Of a stretch of 64,000 bases of DNA, positions 22,251 to 37,200 are shown piece by piece. The position numbers and the translations under genes were made by a program. This DNA is from Agrypnia vestita (taxonomy: Eukaryota > Arthropoda > Insecta > Trichoptera > Phryganeidae): the NCBI GenBank assembly GCA_016648135.1, contig JADDOH010005163.1, positions 81,217 through 145,216 of the forward strand. The letters are read 5' to 3'. Each line of letters opens with the position of its first letter. Position 1 is the stretch's first letter. Under the pieces are notes generated by a model that saw only the letters and a program-made list of their open reading frames with translations, was not told the origin of the DNA and ran no database searches.

Positions 22251-25200
22251 GTAATTGATTATATTGATTAATATTGATTAATTATACAATTAATCAATAA
22301 ATTAATTAACACATATTTCTTACTGATTTATTCATATATTTTTGATGAAATTAATCTTAGTTTTAAAGATAATTTAGTTCCTTTCCAATAACATTGGTTT
22401 GGGCATGTTGAGCGAATGAATGAGGACAGAATGGTAAGAAAGATATATAATCCAAGGGTTGACGGCGCCAGAAAGAGAGGGCGACCACGGAAGACGTGGC
22501 ATGACCAGATTAATCAGATACTGGAAGATGGTCCTGTTAGGAGCCTGAACAACCGTCGAGCGAAGATGTATGAATGTAGAGGAAGCGAAAGTTGTATGTC
22601 AGGACAGAAGAGTATGGCGCTCTACCCTCTCTACCTACCCCCACAGGGAAACGGCGTGATGGTAAGTTAGTTAGTTAGTTTCTCCAATAACTGCAATATA
22701 CTAAGATTATTTATATAATTATAGTCAAGAAAACACTTTGCACAAACCATTATTTTGTTAAATAATCAACAAGTTTCGGGGCCAATGGTCCCTTCATCAG
22801 GATACAAGGTAAACTAAAAATTAAAAATCAAACTATAGACAGAATAAAATCAGAAAAAAAATATATGGGAGCTGAATAACTAATTGAGATCTAATGTGAA
22901 AACAAATTTAAAAGGTAGTTCCATAGAATTACTGAAAACTGTGGGCAACACATATTTTGGTGACAGCGATCTTTTAAAATTACACTTAATTATATTTGTT
23001 TATAGATACTTTGAGATACCAAATCCAAAACAGTCATAAAATTTGGTCTCGTTTTTGAGATACGTTTTATTGTGCTATTTTAGAAAAACCGCTCCAACTA
23101 CTAGTTATAAAAATGAAAAACACAAGGAAATGTTTTTCATAAAGCAGATAAACATACTTTTATCTACAGTAGAAACATATTTATATTTCATACAGTAGAC
23201 AAACACACTTTTAGAAATGTGATGTTTGGATGTTCTTACGATGGAATCGGTGAACGTTGCATCGTGTAGAGGGATCACTTAAGCCTGCTCATACAGGTTG
23301 TAAGCCCTGAGCCATCGCATAAGAGACCTCCATCCACTGTTCTCATGTATAAATAGCTTCGTCTCTGTAAGACTTCTATAATTTATTCTAAATTAAATAT
23401 ATTTCATACTCTAGACGAATAACTTTTATCTACAGTAGATAAATATATTTCATTGTGTTGTTATTATATAGGGGAGACCCGGGCAAAATTGTTACCTTAA
23501 GCTGTTTTTGGTTATTATCGGTTAGTTATAACTGGGGAAAATTGTATATTTATCATAAGTCTTAATTTTAAAGACTTAATTATACATGGTGTCTCATAGC
23601 TAGTAGCAAAAAATTTACAAGTGGATTTTCTTGATAATGAGTCGAAAATGTTCAAACAACCATCACCTAATGTCAATAGTTATGGAGATATGTAATATTA
23701 AAGTTTGAATTTTTTTTCAATATTTCTGACTTATTTTTTGCAAAAAGTTGAACAATTATTATTGTATCTTACATCAATTATGAAATATTCATTCGCTTTA
23801 ATACAAGTCGAACAAAAAGTTTTAAACATTGCAAAAATTGAAAATATACATTTTTAGTTTTTTTTAACAGAACAAATCAATAAATACAATTTAGAAATGA
23901 GTTTTAGACGAACAAGTTTTACAACGAGCGCACAGGTTCCAAGGTCAGCACCGTGTATCTAGAAGCAGTGTTTTTTAGCGGAACACGCCACAAGCGTCAA
24001 CCGTGTGAAATCAGTTTTGTACATCAAGATTGCCGACTCTGGATTAGGCCGGCCGCACTTTGGACACGAATTATTACGTACGTATTCGTACGATTATTTT
24101 CGTACGTTTTGATCGCGCATATTGATTGCGTTTTGCGTTGGTCGCGATCAGTTACTTTTCGCATTTCTCCAATAACGTTTGTGCCAAACGAATAATCTGT
24201 ATCTTCTGGAAAACTCTCTACCTACTCGTAGGCTGCTACGGCGTCGTCGGCATCGTAGAACCAAATGGGTGAACGAAATATAATATATGTACTAGAAGGG
24301 ATGAATTTGGTAAATTAAATCATATTATGGCAGACTTAAAGAATGACAAATTTCACGACTGGTTCATAAATGCTGGGGAGAATCGAAGTGCAATGAGAGC
24401 TCATAACATCGGAGAAATATTTAAAAGTTTTTTTGTTCGTAGTATATAATTATGCCTCACCTTCATTAAACCAAATTATTTAACTTACAGGTATTTTTAG
24501 TTCTTTAGAGATTCTCCGCCATGATCTGCGCTGATGGTCACATAATTGATTCACTTTGGTCCCACAAACATTTGTGGTCATGTATAAAATTGACAGTTTT
24601 CAATATCCATCGTACGAAATCGCAAAAATTTCCGAACAAATCCGGATCGTGTCGGACGTCGCATCTGTACGTGCGTACACGCACTACTAAATCGTGTACA
24701 GTGTGCGATGTTCAATACTACTTCGAAGGTCAGGAATGTACTTGCGTATTCGTACGTATACGTACTACTCAATTTCGTACGAAAACGCATCCAGTGTGCG
24801 GCCGGCGTCATTTCGTTATTAATAGTTCGTGGTGCGGGGTAGCCAGATGAAGGAATATCGGGTTTTACGGTCATGGGTGTAATTGTAAATAAAACTAACT
24901 TTTGGATTTTAATTATAGGTACGAACTTTCTATTTCGGCCACTAAAGATTTCATAATTTCATTATTTTTGTCCTTTATCACAAAGAAAAGAGCAACGTAT
25001 TTTTTGATCAGTAAATCAAAAATATTCAAAACCATTTGTTAATTTTTTAACATTTTTTTTTCTGTCCGGTGTATTTCTTCTTCCATTCTTTGGAAATTTC
25101 CGGCCATAATAGCCATGATATCTAATTCGTCATACAAAACTTAACGGATCAACCCAATTCTCCATTTTCCCCATAGTTCCAAAAACACTTCACATTTTCC

Positions 25201-28200
25201 TATACCTGTAGTATTTTTTTTATTACAGATGTTTGAAGAGCGGTTCGAGTCCAGAAGCAACGTGCCAACAAGAGAAGATGTCCGTTTGCCATGTGGCGGC
25301 CTACTACGGGGAAGTCGAGATCCTCAGGGAGGTCATCACGAGGGAACCTGACCTCTTCAGGAGGGCGGACTCGGCGGGCAGGACCCCCATGCATTACGCA
25401 GCCTGGGGAGGTCACCTGGACTGCCTCGCTATCCTGCTGGGACTGCCACTCGGAGGTTTGACCGTTGAAAGGACAAAAAATAGAAAAACACCGGAAAAAC
25501 CAAAAGAAATCAAAATCAGCCAAGACAAATTGAGATTTTTGAATTTAACACACGGTGAGGCGGTTGACGATTACGATCAAGTGTGCGACTTGAGTCATAG
25601 TTGTTCCAGCGTTACTAAAGTCGTAAGTAAAAAATGTATAAGTGATCATACCTATAACTAATTATAAGAAATTATCATACCTATAAAGCTCAATGTCTAT
25701 CTGTCTATCTGTTCTCTATACAAATCCAGACCGTTTGTCCGATCTGACCCAAATTTTTCATACTTATTCTTTAGGACCCGGTGACTTAGGACCTATGTGA
25801 CTTTTCTTCCCTCTCCCTTTACCTCACTTCCTCCTCTAATATATTTTCTGTACCTACAAATCTACACCGTTTGAACGATGTGATCCAAATTTTGCAAACT
25901 TATTCTTTAGAACCCAGTGGGTAACATAGGCCATATTTCCCTCCCGTACGTCCGATCTATCCCAGCGTTAATTAAATAGAAGCATTGTTTTTATAAGAAG
26001 CTTTGCAAATTTATTTTTAACTTAATCTTTAACCCGTGCAACGCCGGGTACAAACAGCTAATATTTTATATGTATGTTCTGATAATTACTGGGTTTTGTC
26101 CACAGAGGGATAATTATCAATTAAGATAAATTATAGATGTCTCACAGGCACGAAGCCATTTATATGGGAAACGTATAAAAATATAGAGGTATCATAACCA
26201 ACTGCGAAATCTATATATACTTTGTCATGGGAATGACTAGTTGTCCGGTCGAGTACATATACAACCTTAAAATATTTTGATGATGTGTGGATGTTCTTAC
26301 GGTGGAATTGGTGAACGTTGCATTGCGTAAAGTGATCACTCAAGCCACGTCACACAGTCATAAACCCTATAAAGAATTCCATTTACGTTTCCCATATATA
26401 TATAGCTTAATTTCTGTGAGACTTCTACTATTTTTCTTAATTAAATAATATTTTCTTCTTCAAAAATCGCAAAATAATTTTGGGATGACATTATTAATAT
26501 AATTAATAAAATAAACTTAGTTTTCGCCACTTTTTGTATTGAAAATATCAACATGTCTCAAGGCCTATGGCCCCTTTATCAGGATACAATTGTATACGAA
26601 CAAAAATTAAATTCAAAATCGAATTTTTTTTACTCCCTTTATATTAACTCGTGGCGTCTGCTTGCTTGACGCAAAAACTTTGGATCGATTTTTGACCCTT
26701 TTCCCGTGATCCAATCGAGCTGAAACTTTGCAAGCAGACTCGTGGCGACGAGTGTCGAAATTGTAAAAAATTATTGTACAATTAAGGATTTTTCAAATTT
26801 TTAATGTTTTTTTCAAACAACTTGTATGGAGATTCCGACGCATATGGTAGACGCGAAACCCGAAAATGAGAAAGGGAGTATTGTAAAAACTTGGTTTTTA
26901 TGAGTTACATTTTTTAAAAAAGAAATTCATTTTTTTTTTTAATTATTTGATTTTTTGATTTAATTTTTGTTACTATACAATTGTATCCTGACGAAAAGGC
27001 CATAGGCCTTGAATATATGTTGATATTTCCAATATAAAAAAGTGATGAAAACTAATTTTATTTTAATAATTATATAAATAATATTTTGTTTGAAATATTA
27101 AATGGAGACTTTTATTGAACATCTGTTCAGAGTCTGTTTCAAAAATATACAATCTCATTTTTGTTCGTGTTGTGGGATTCATCTATCCAGCCGCATGCCC
27201 GACTGCTGCAGCTTCCATGGTCACACTTTCCTCGTGATATCTGGAGCGTTATATCAATCTCGATGATCCGGGTTATTAACCTCCTCCATTCTCATATCTC
27301 TTATTAGGCCTTTGCGCAAGATTTTATTGCGTTGCTAATCTAAACGTTGCGTAAGACTTTATTTTCGAAAATCCTGCGACATTAGGCTGTTCTCGGCCGA
27401 ACCCTTTGTTGATACGGTATCCTTAAGACCAATTTCACCTCGGCACAACCAGCATAGTAATCAGTAAACAAGAAAGGGTAGATTCTTGATCCTGCTTCAT
27501 TTATTAAATTATCCAAATATAACAATTCAATATCGTACTCTGAGTTTACACGGGAAGGTTATATAAATCAAAGAGAATGTCGTTTGATAGTGAAAACTAT
27601 TTAATTCGATCAATAATTAAACAGAATTTTCTGCACACATGGTTACTAGAAAATACTAAATACTTAGGACTCAACATAGACAGACATCTCAAATGGACCT
27701 TTCAAATAGACAAAGTAATTGGCTCACTCACAAAACTGACCAGCCTATTCCACAAAATACATGAAATCACACCAAAGACCATAAAAATTCTGATGCACCA
27801 GGCATACGTCAAGAGTAGAATAGGATATTTAATACCCTTCTGGGGAACCGGAAACAAAACTAACCTAAACAGACTCCAACGACAGCAAAACAAAATATTA
27901 AAAATGGTCTATGATCTGAAATACCGGACACCAACTGAAACTGTTTACCGTATAACACAACAATTAAACATCGAAAACATTACAAAAATCGAAACACTTA
28001 AAATCATTCACAGACTAGCAATTGGCGAAATACAAGACGAAGACATAAAATTACACAAAATACACGAAAAACACCAACACAACACTAGAATGGCTCAAAA
28101 CTATCACATAACACACGCCAAAACAAGAACAGGACAATCCCGACTAATTTGCAACGGACTAAAACTATAAAACCATCACAAGGTTGTGTCGCACATATAA

Positions 28201-31200
28201 TTTGTATTGTGCTGACCCTAACATTGATGCTGATATTCTTGCAGATACCTTATCTTCGTTTAAAAACTCACTCATACACAACATACATTTTCTAAACGAT
28301 GACATGAACCTACAGATCCATTAAATCAATCATTCATTAAACACTAATCGCACTATACTCAAACACAAAACATACAATACACATAAATATACATGTAAAA
28401 TATAATTAATTGTAAAAATACATGTTACTAGAGCGTGCTGAAGACACTTTTAATTGGGATAATGGGTATAGTCTTCATTTATAATGTTATATTATTAGAG
28501 TATAACGTCCCTTTTATTCTGTTAGTGTCTCTAATAAATAAATAAAATAAAAATAATAAAAAATTAAAATAATAAATAAATAAAAAATACATTGACCTAC
28601 CACAACAGACCAAACAACTGACCACTGACAAATTCAAAACAGATGTGACAAAAATATTAAAACTCGGCCAACTATAAAAAAATTACTTTGTATCTAAATT
28701 ATATAATATATTTTCTTATATTGAATCATGTAAAAATGTTACCCATAAACCTCTTAGGATTCCATTACTTTTTAAATAAATAAAAAATATTAATTTAACG
28801 TAGAAAACCGGGCAATAACATAATTACTGCATCTAAATTTGCACATATTAGGAATCTCGTCCTTTTTATCTCAAAGAAGTGCAAATCCCAATTATAATAA
28901 TCTCGTGGTCTGTCCATCCGTCCGTCGTAACTTTGTATAACATCCGTAACTTTTTTCTTTTTTCATTTTGTTTTTCGTTATTTTTTCTATATTTTTTTCT
29001 TTTTTTATATAAATAAATAAATACTTATTCCTTAGAAACCGACATGTAAAAGTATCGACATTTTTGACGGGTTACAACTAGTTAAAAAATAATATTTAAG
29101 AGAAAATAATTATTTACAAGTAACAACCGCACTTAAAAATTTATTACTATAGGTACTAGAATGTTATTTGCTGTATTGAAAGAAACAAAACAATTCCGAC
29201 TAATTCAGCACTTTAAAAAAATTTAAACCATCACCAAACCCATCCTTATTATGATCGTTTACTGCGATATCAGCTCAAACCTAGCATGACATCGTCGGAA
29301 ACCTCTGTTGAATTACCGGAGGTGAGTTGTGTACGCAGGGTCAGAATAAGCAAAGTATTACCATCGTACCATTAGTATCAGTTACCTGCGCGGACAGATA
29401 ACAGCTATCGCGGTGTGGGTATCAAGGCGCATCACTTGATGGTGCAAAGGTCACAGAGAATAATAATTATAAGTGGTTTAAATGATTATGATGATGATAC
29501 GAGGATTGGTTTTGCAAGTATTGTTCATTTTGAGTGAATGAGTTAAGTAAAAAATAATAGTCATTGATTCATTGATTATCTGCTTTTCGTAGACAGTTCT
29601 TATGTTTGCATACTCGTTGCAGCACATGAATTTTAAATGAAATATAAACGTCTATTCATTTCTCAAAATGCACCATAAGTACAAAACCTAGATATTTCAA
29701 TTCATAGATAGGTTAACCGATGAACTGATAAACGTATACGTTTTATTAGATTATCTCCATTTTAATATTTAATCGTGTATTTTTGACACATGCAGTCTGA
29801 TTCAGACAAGTTAACAAAGGAGAATAGTTAAACGCATTTGAACGTCTAATAATTACTATAACTATAATTGTGCGTCCTTCCTCTTACGACAGCATATTCC
29901 CACGAAAGCTTAGCTACGATATATAATGAATCCTGATGTTTCAGCTCGAGGTGGTGTGGAGTTCGTGCACGCCCCTGCACGAAGCGTGCGCGCGCGTGCA
30001 GACGGCCTGCGTGCTCGCGCTCCTGGCGTGCGGGGCGGACATCACCAAGCACGACGCGCTAGGAAGGACGCCCCTGGACGTCTGTGGTTTGGCGGCTAAA
30101 GAAGCGGGGAGTATTGCCGACATTAAAATTAAACGGTAAGCGAACTGTAAATTTCTGTTATTCCAATTTAAATTCCATGATATGAATACTGAACTATTGC
30201 ACAAAATCTTACACATGGATTCACGTATTTCAAGATTCAATGGGTTATTGTGAGTATTTTCGTCAGTCATATCAGTGAATGTTACACGTGGGTAGTCACG
30301 CGAACAGACTGACTTATCATTTCCCTATGTCCAGTGTTGAAGAGCGGTCGTTACAAGCTGCTTGCAAAAAATAAATAAAACATTTTACTTCATACAGGAT
30401 TATTCGGAAAACATTAATAACCTCGCAGGACTATATTCCTGCCTTGATTATGAGTCGAAAATGTTCAAGCAACCATGACCTAATATCAACAATTATGGAG
30501 ATATGCGACATCAAAGTTTGCATTTTTTCCAGTATTTCTGACTTATTTTATGTAAAACGTTGGATTATCATTACAGTAACTTATATCGAATATGAAAAAT
30601 TAATAAAAACCTTCAAATTCCAATTGGAAAACATTCCAAATGGAATTTCTGCACGGTTTTTATCATTTTATTCAACTTGTATTGAAAATAATTCATTTTT
30701 CGTAATACATATAAATTACTGTAATGATAGTTCAACTTTTTTTTTTAAAAAAATAAGCCAGAAATATTTTTAAAAATGCAAACTTTGATATTGCATAACT
30801 TCATAAACTATTGATATTAGGTCATGGCTGCTTGAACATTTTCGACTCATATCAAGGCAGGAATATAGTCTTGTGAGGTTATTAATGCTTTCCAAATAAC
30901 CCTGTATATATGTATGATACTCTAACAATGCGTATAGAAAAAGTAAACTAACAAATATTACTGTATAAGACAATTTAAGTTTTTATGGCTTTTATGGCGA
31001 GTCTTACGATAAAATGTATAAATATATTTATTTTTTAAATGTATTGGGTGTTTGTGGAACACGCTGTACACTGTGAAACATAGATCGAATCTCAATATGA
31101 TTTATGAAATATTTTCGGTCTAAGAGAAGGCCGCTATGCTTGTACGAATAAGGCCCGAAGTTCGAGCCTTGTCCGGTGAGATCAGGTTTATCATATTTTT

Positions 31201-34200
31201 AATAAAACAATCACATGGTTTAGTATTGATAGGAGAACTTATTTAACATTTACCCTTGTACATACGTAACTCTACAAATTACTGACTGAATGAGATTCAT
31301 ATTTTTTAAAAAGAGTCGATATAACTAAAAATAGCTAAGTTACTACCAGTACGGTCGTAGATAATCCAGTTAGTTACTTTTTCATAAAATATATTGGTTT
31401 AGTTTAAAGAAAACATAAAAAAGTATTTATGTAACTCGTACCACTAACTAACTCTATAAAAAACTTTGAGTGAGATGTATTTTTGAAAAAGAATCCAATA
31501 TATTTTTGAATTTCTTTTTTTTCTTTCTTTTTCTCTACTTTTACAAGCTTCAAAAATTTCTATTTTTGAAGCTTTGTAAAAATAATTGAAGCCTTCATTG
31601 AATATGGAAAGCATTATAACATAAATAGAGATTTATGGTTAACAAACAAAAGCGGAACATCTCTACACGTTGCAGTTCTTTTCAATAGCAAAAAAGCTAC
31701 TAAACTATTATTAGACATAAAAGCCAATCCGTGTCTCTTTGATGAAGATGGTCAAACTGCCCTGCATTTTGCTGTGTTGCATAAAAAAAACAAAAAAATC
31801 ATTCTAAAAGCTTTGACCAATATTTCTTCAAACTATTCAAACCAAACCAAAACAAAAACCAATAATCATGTTGATGTACTGAACCGGGATGAGCGCATAC
31901 CTTTACAACTCGCCATCTCGGAAGAATGGTTCGATGGTATATCAATTCTATTAGATGCCAACGCAAGCATAACTGACCAGTCAAATAATAATAAAGTCTC
32001 AGCTCTTCATTCTGCAGCCTATGTCGGTAACTTAGAGATACTTGAAAAATAGTTAAAAAGATACCCGGAAAGAAATGGATTAATTGCAAAAATAAATTAA
32101 AAGAAACTCCGCTATTCGTAGCTATCAAAAATGGTCATGATAAATGTGTGAGTTTCTTGTTACGTGCAGATGATTTAGAGTTAACAGATGAAAATGGTAA
32201 GACAATTTTTCATACATCAATAGAAACTGAAAACTGTGAAGTCCTCAAGACTCTGTTACAAGAAGACAGCATTCGAAGTATTTTAACCAATGCAGAAAAC
32301 AAAGAGGGAATGACACCGTTGCATCTGGCCGCTCTGAAAGGCAGTGCTGATCATATTGATATTCTTATCACTAGCAAACATGAGATAGAATTACCAAACA
32401 TTTATGGCCAAACCGCACTCCACATCGCAGCAATTAAAGGACATTTAGAAGCGGTCAAAGCTATTTTAAACAGAGATACAGAAAAAAAATCGGTCAATAC
32501 AAAAGACCATGAAGGCTGGCTTCCCTTTCACAGAGCACTACATAATTGGCGAACAGAGAGCATTGAACTGTTCTTACATAAGGGATCAAATTTATTTGAA
32601 ACTGTTCCCTTTAAAAATGTTCGTGTTTTAGATCTAATTAAGAGTAAAATGGCAAGACCAGCGGAATTTCTTAACGACATTTTTGATAGCTGCATATCCG
32701 TTTCAAACGATTATAGTTTTGATCATCCAGAGAGTGAAATTGTGTTGAATTATTCAATAATAATTTCTAACGGCCTAACTCAGATGGATGTAGTCGCAGC
32801 ATTGTTTTCTCCTGGAATTAATTCCGAAATAAAAAAACTAATTCTTCACCCTGTCATTGAAAGTTTTTTTTTCCAAAAATGGAAAAAACTAAAAAGGTTA
32901 TTCTACAGCTCTTTGGGGACATATTTAATTTTAATGTGTTTACTTAATTTAATAACGTTTATTACGTTTACATACCCAAACAACAATACAAACAACAATG
33001 CTCTAGTAGTTGCGCAATATTTGTTGGAGATCACGATAATTCTTATAGTGATTTTGGTAAGTATTTATTTTTAACAAACCTGTCATTTCCTCCAGGAAAA
33101 TTATTTGGAATCTATGAAACTTACATCTTATAGAAAATAAGTTTTTCAAAACAATTGCTGCCCAAGTTTTTCTTTTATATACCTGTATAAATAAATATTT
33201 ACCTTTTTAATACAAATATTTCTGTCTTTGCTATGATATTTCATTCAAACATCGACATCATTTATCATATTAGTATGAAGCGACCATTTCGTCATGTGAC
33301 ACCTCCTTGCGGGTTGATTGGTTTAAATGGATATTGCTACCTTTGCTTTTAATAGTGATTTGGAAACATGATATTGGAAGGGATAGAGCTATATTGCCTA
33401 TAGAATCTAGAATTCAGTACATTTTAAATTAGTAATCTTCGGTTACTATATTCAAAACATTTTTGAAGTTATACTTTTTTTTATTTTCGATATTTGTAAT
33501 ATAGTTTCGAAAACAGAGTTTTAAGCCTTGCACGAAACATACTTAAAGTTCTGTAGTCGGAGTAACACCCATATGTTGTTCTTTTAACCAAAATTTATCT
33601 TTATTTTTACTTAATTTGACGAAATCTTTAGAGAACCAGAAATGGGGAAATGTTCGAAAAAACAAGAGGTTGCTGATTCGATGTCTCGAGTAGAAAATTC
33701 ACCCAACAAATTAATATTTGAGATTCTTGTATTAATGGCATCATAACTTCCTTTACGGAAATTGTTTTTTTGGGTTTTTTTAGCGTTTATTGATTTTTTG
33801 ATTAAATTTGATTGAGATGCAACACTTATAAAGCAATTAGGTACAGAATGAATGATCAGGAGAAAGAAGTAAGGCAATACAAGAAATAAACAGTCTGTGA
33901 TGAATGAGATAGGTACAAACTGAACGAATGAGGAAAAATATAAAAATAATCAAATCAAAGGACACTTCGTGGGATCATCTTAATGCTTGAAACGCTCAAG
34001 TATTTGAATAATTTCAAGCCACGGGGAATGACTACCAGTTACATTATCCGTCATTCAACAAATCTTCAAAATATTCTAAATTCACGGGTTTCTAATAAAA
34101 AATAAATATATATTTCGAAATTTTGGTGATTAACTTTGTGGAAGTTCATTGTACATAACCTCTTGAGCTGGTCAATACCGACGCATTCACAAATACTTTG

Positions 34201-37200
34201 ATCTTGACTAATATTGTTAATTTATGTACGTATGCAGAAAATAGGGTAAAAAATCTATCATAATAATTTTTTTTTTTTTTTAAAAAAATAGAGATGTGAA
34301 CACGGAATACGTGTCACATCAATATTCTTACTATTTTCAAACTAAGCTAAACGCTTGTACTATGAAAATAGGACTAACTTGCTAGTCTGGAGTGAGGTTC
34401 GAACCCGCGACCTTTGGATCACGAGGCCAGTGTCCTAACCACAAGACCAACAAGCTACTCAAAAAATAATTGAAACTGTTATGTTGCTCATAGAGTTGTA
34501 CCCCCATGTACGTTTTTCTATTCTGTCTGAATTAAATTATACAATGTGAATTATTATCTCCCGTATTGTTAAATCGACGATTTCCACCACGTTTTCAAAA
34601 TAATCAGGGTTATAACAGGTTACAACTTGGCACCTAGACTAAACGATCATGAGGCATTTATTCAACGTATATAGTATAGCAATTATGTATAGAGATATGT
34701 TTTAGTAGATTAGGGTAAAACATCTATGAAGTACTAGCGACTAGAATGGTATTTACGTGAACATATTATAATCTTGACATTTAATCAAACATTGATAGAA
34801 GACATTACGAAGGGTCGCGTCCATAATTCTTCCAATCTTCAAAAGATAAATCCAATATATTATTTACGTAAACATGTTTCTAGTTATATTAACTGTTTAT
34901 ATTACGCGGTTTCATCTTAGTATGTCCGCAATCAGGAAGAGTATTTAACTACATTTATTAGAAATACGAGATTTATTAGTTATATTTGGATAGAATCTTT
35001 AATACACAGTAAGTAGCTTAGTGCAGCCACTATTATTACTTTACGATTATTAAAAGAGGGGTACTAGATTCGTCATAAGTCGATATCACTTATAACGAGA
35101 ACTAAGTATCTATCTGCCGTTAGTGGTTCGAATATTATTAAATTGATAAGTATTTAGGAATGATATTATATAAGCGAGACACCGATGAACTGGAATCGTA
35201 CCAGTAGTTGAAAAAATGAAACAGTTTCATGTGGTTGCCTAGGAGCTTGAAGTCGCTAATAAGGAGAAATGATGAGGTGCCGTTCTCACTGTAAAGGTGG
35301 TTCACACTTTAGGATAAATATTTATATTTCTCAATAGATGTATTTGGCGCAAGATAGATTACACGAATTATGATATTTTTCTTAGCATTGTTCTCTTTGA
35401 TGTACCTCACGTAGTCATTTGCCATATAAATAGATTCGGCTCTGTGAGACTTCTATAATTAATCTCAATTAATAATTATCCCTCTCTGGACAAAACATAA
35501 ATAAATATTGTTAAAGATATAATAAATGATATTTTTATATGAAAGTATGTTCTAAGAACATAGTTACTGGATTTTGTCCCCAGAGAGATGATTTATTAAA
35601 TTAAGGATAAATTATAGAAGTCTCATAGAGACGAAGCTAATTTATATATGAGAAAAGTGGATGCAAGTCTCTTAGTGGATGGAAATCTCCTGAGCCATAG
35701 TTATCAGGAGACTTCCATTCACTTTTCTCATATATAAATTAGCTTCGTCTCTATGAAATTTCTATAATTTATCCTTAATTATATAATAAATGTTTTATAA
35801 ATAAATTAATCATAAGTGCAAATGCTGTTATGTTTCTTTGCAGGAAATTTACTTCATGTATATTAGCGGACTTGAGATATGTTTCTGGAAGTGGGAAAAC
35901 TGGTTAAAACTATATTCCTTGATATTGGCCTTCACGACATCATTCTCCCGATTAGAACATATCCGGGCATTGGTTTCTTTGACGCATTTATTTTGTTTCT
36001 TGGAACTAACCGTAATGCTATCTCAACTACGTGAAGCAGGAAACTACAATCAGATGTACTTTATGGTGGCCCGAAGAGTAATGAAAGTAAGAATTTTTGT
36101 TTTACTAGCAATAAAATCAGGTTCCGTCTAACAAGGACCCAAACCAAAGTTCCGTTTAAAGGTAAGCGAGAATTCGCCGAAGTCTGAAACATACTATAGA
36201 GTAGGTGAGCCAGCGATCGCCAGACTTACGTTTTAGTTTCAAACCGGAAACATTTTCTGTAGATGTACACTATACTGCCCCACTAAGCTAAAAGGCAGTA
36301 TATCCATACTTTCTGAAAAATGTTTTTTTTGTGGTTTTGAATACTTGAGGTCATATTTTACCTTTCTAATAAGCTTGTTTGCCATATTTCCATCAAAATA
36401 TTTCAATATAAGCTTTAATTTGTAGTATATCCATCTGGGGTATGTATGTATAATATGTACCTTATTGACAGTTTTATGCTTTAAACCAGTGTTTCCCAAA
36501 CACAATATGATGTGGGTCGCAGTCACAACACCGCGCAACACGTCTCGTCCAATTTGCAATTTTCACTCATTTAACAGAGTTAAAAAATAACTTAAACGCC
36601 AACTTTGAAGAAGAGATGAAAAAGTTCAAAAGGATAAACTGGATTGAAAATCCATTTCAAGACAACATACCGACTGAAATGGCAACAAAAGCAAGTGAAG
36701 AGCTTGTTGATTTATCAGAAGATACGTCCCTGAAAAATACTTTTAATTACAATTAGCAAAATTCTGGCTTTCAGTTACTGACATTTATCCCTGCTTGTCT
36801 GACGAAGCCATGAAAATCCTCCTCCCCTTTACTACCTCATACTTTTATGAAGTGAATTTTTCTGCCGTGATTTCTATTAAGACTAAATATAGAAAGAAAT
36901 TGGACGTATCGAATTCATTGCGATTAAAAGTGACTAAAATTGAAGTCAACGCTAATGCTGATATGACAAAAAAGACAACAAATTCATCCTTCCCATCAAA
37001 ATATCACATATTAACATTTTTCGTAATTAAAAATTTCAATTATATTAGGAGGTTTTTCTTTTTTTCTTAATTAAACAATCTTTCGTGTGGTGACAATATG
37101 AATTGGGAAAATGTGAGGCAGGAGGTGGGTCCCGAAAATTAATTTTTTTTTTGGTGGGTCCCGGTCCTGTCAACTTTGGGAACCACTGCTTTAAACTACA

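Noticed and set aside
32040..32060. Programmed ribosomal frameshift in copy 2
   Set aside because: No slippery heptamer or downstream structure is conserved in copy 1, which needs no shift. A one-base loss is simpler.
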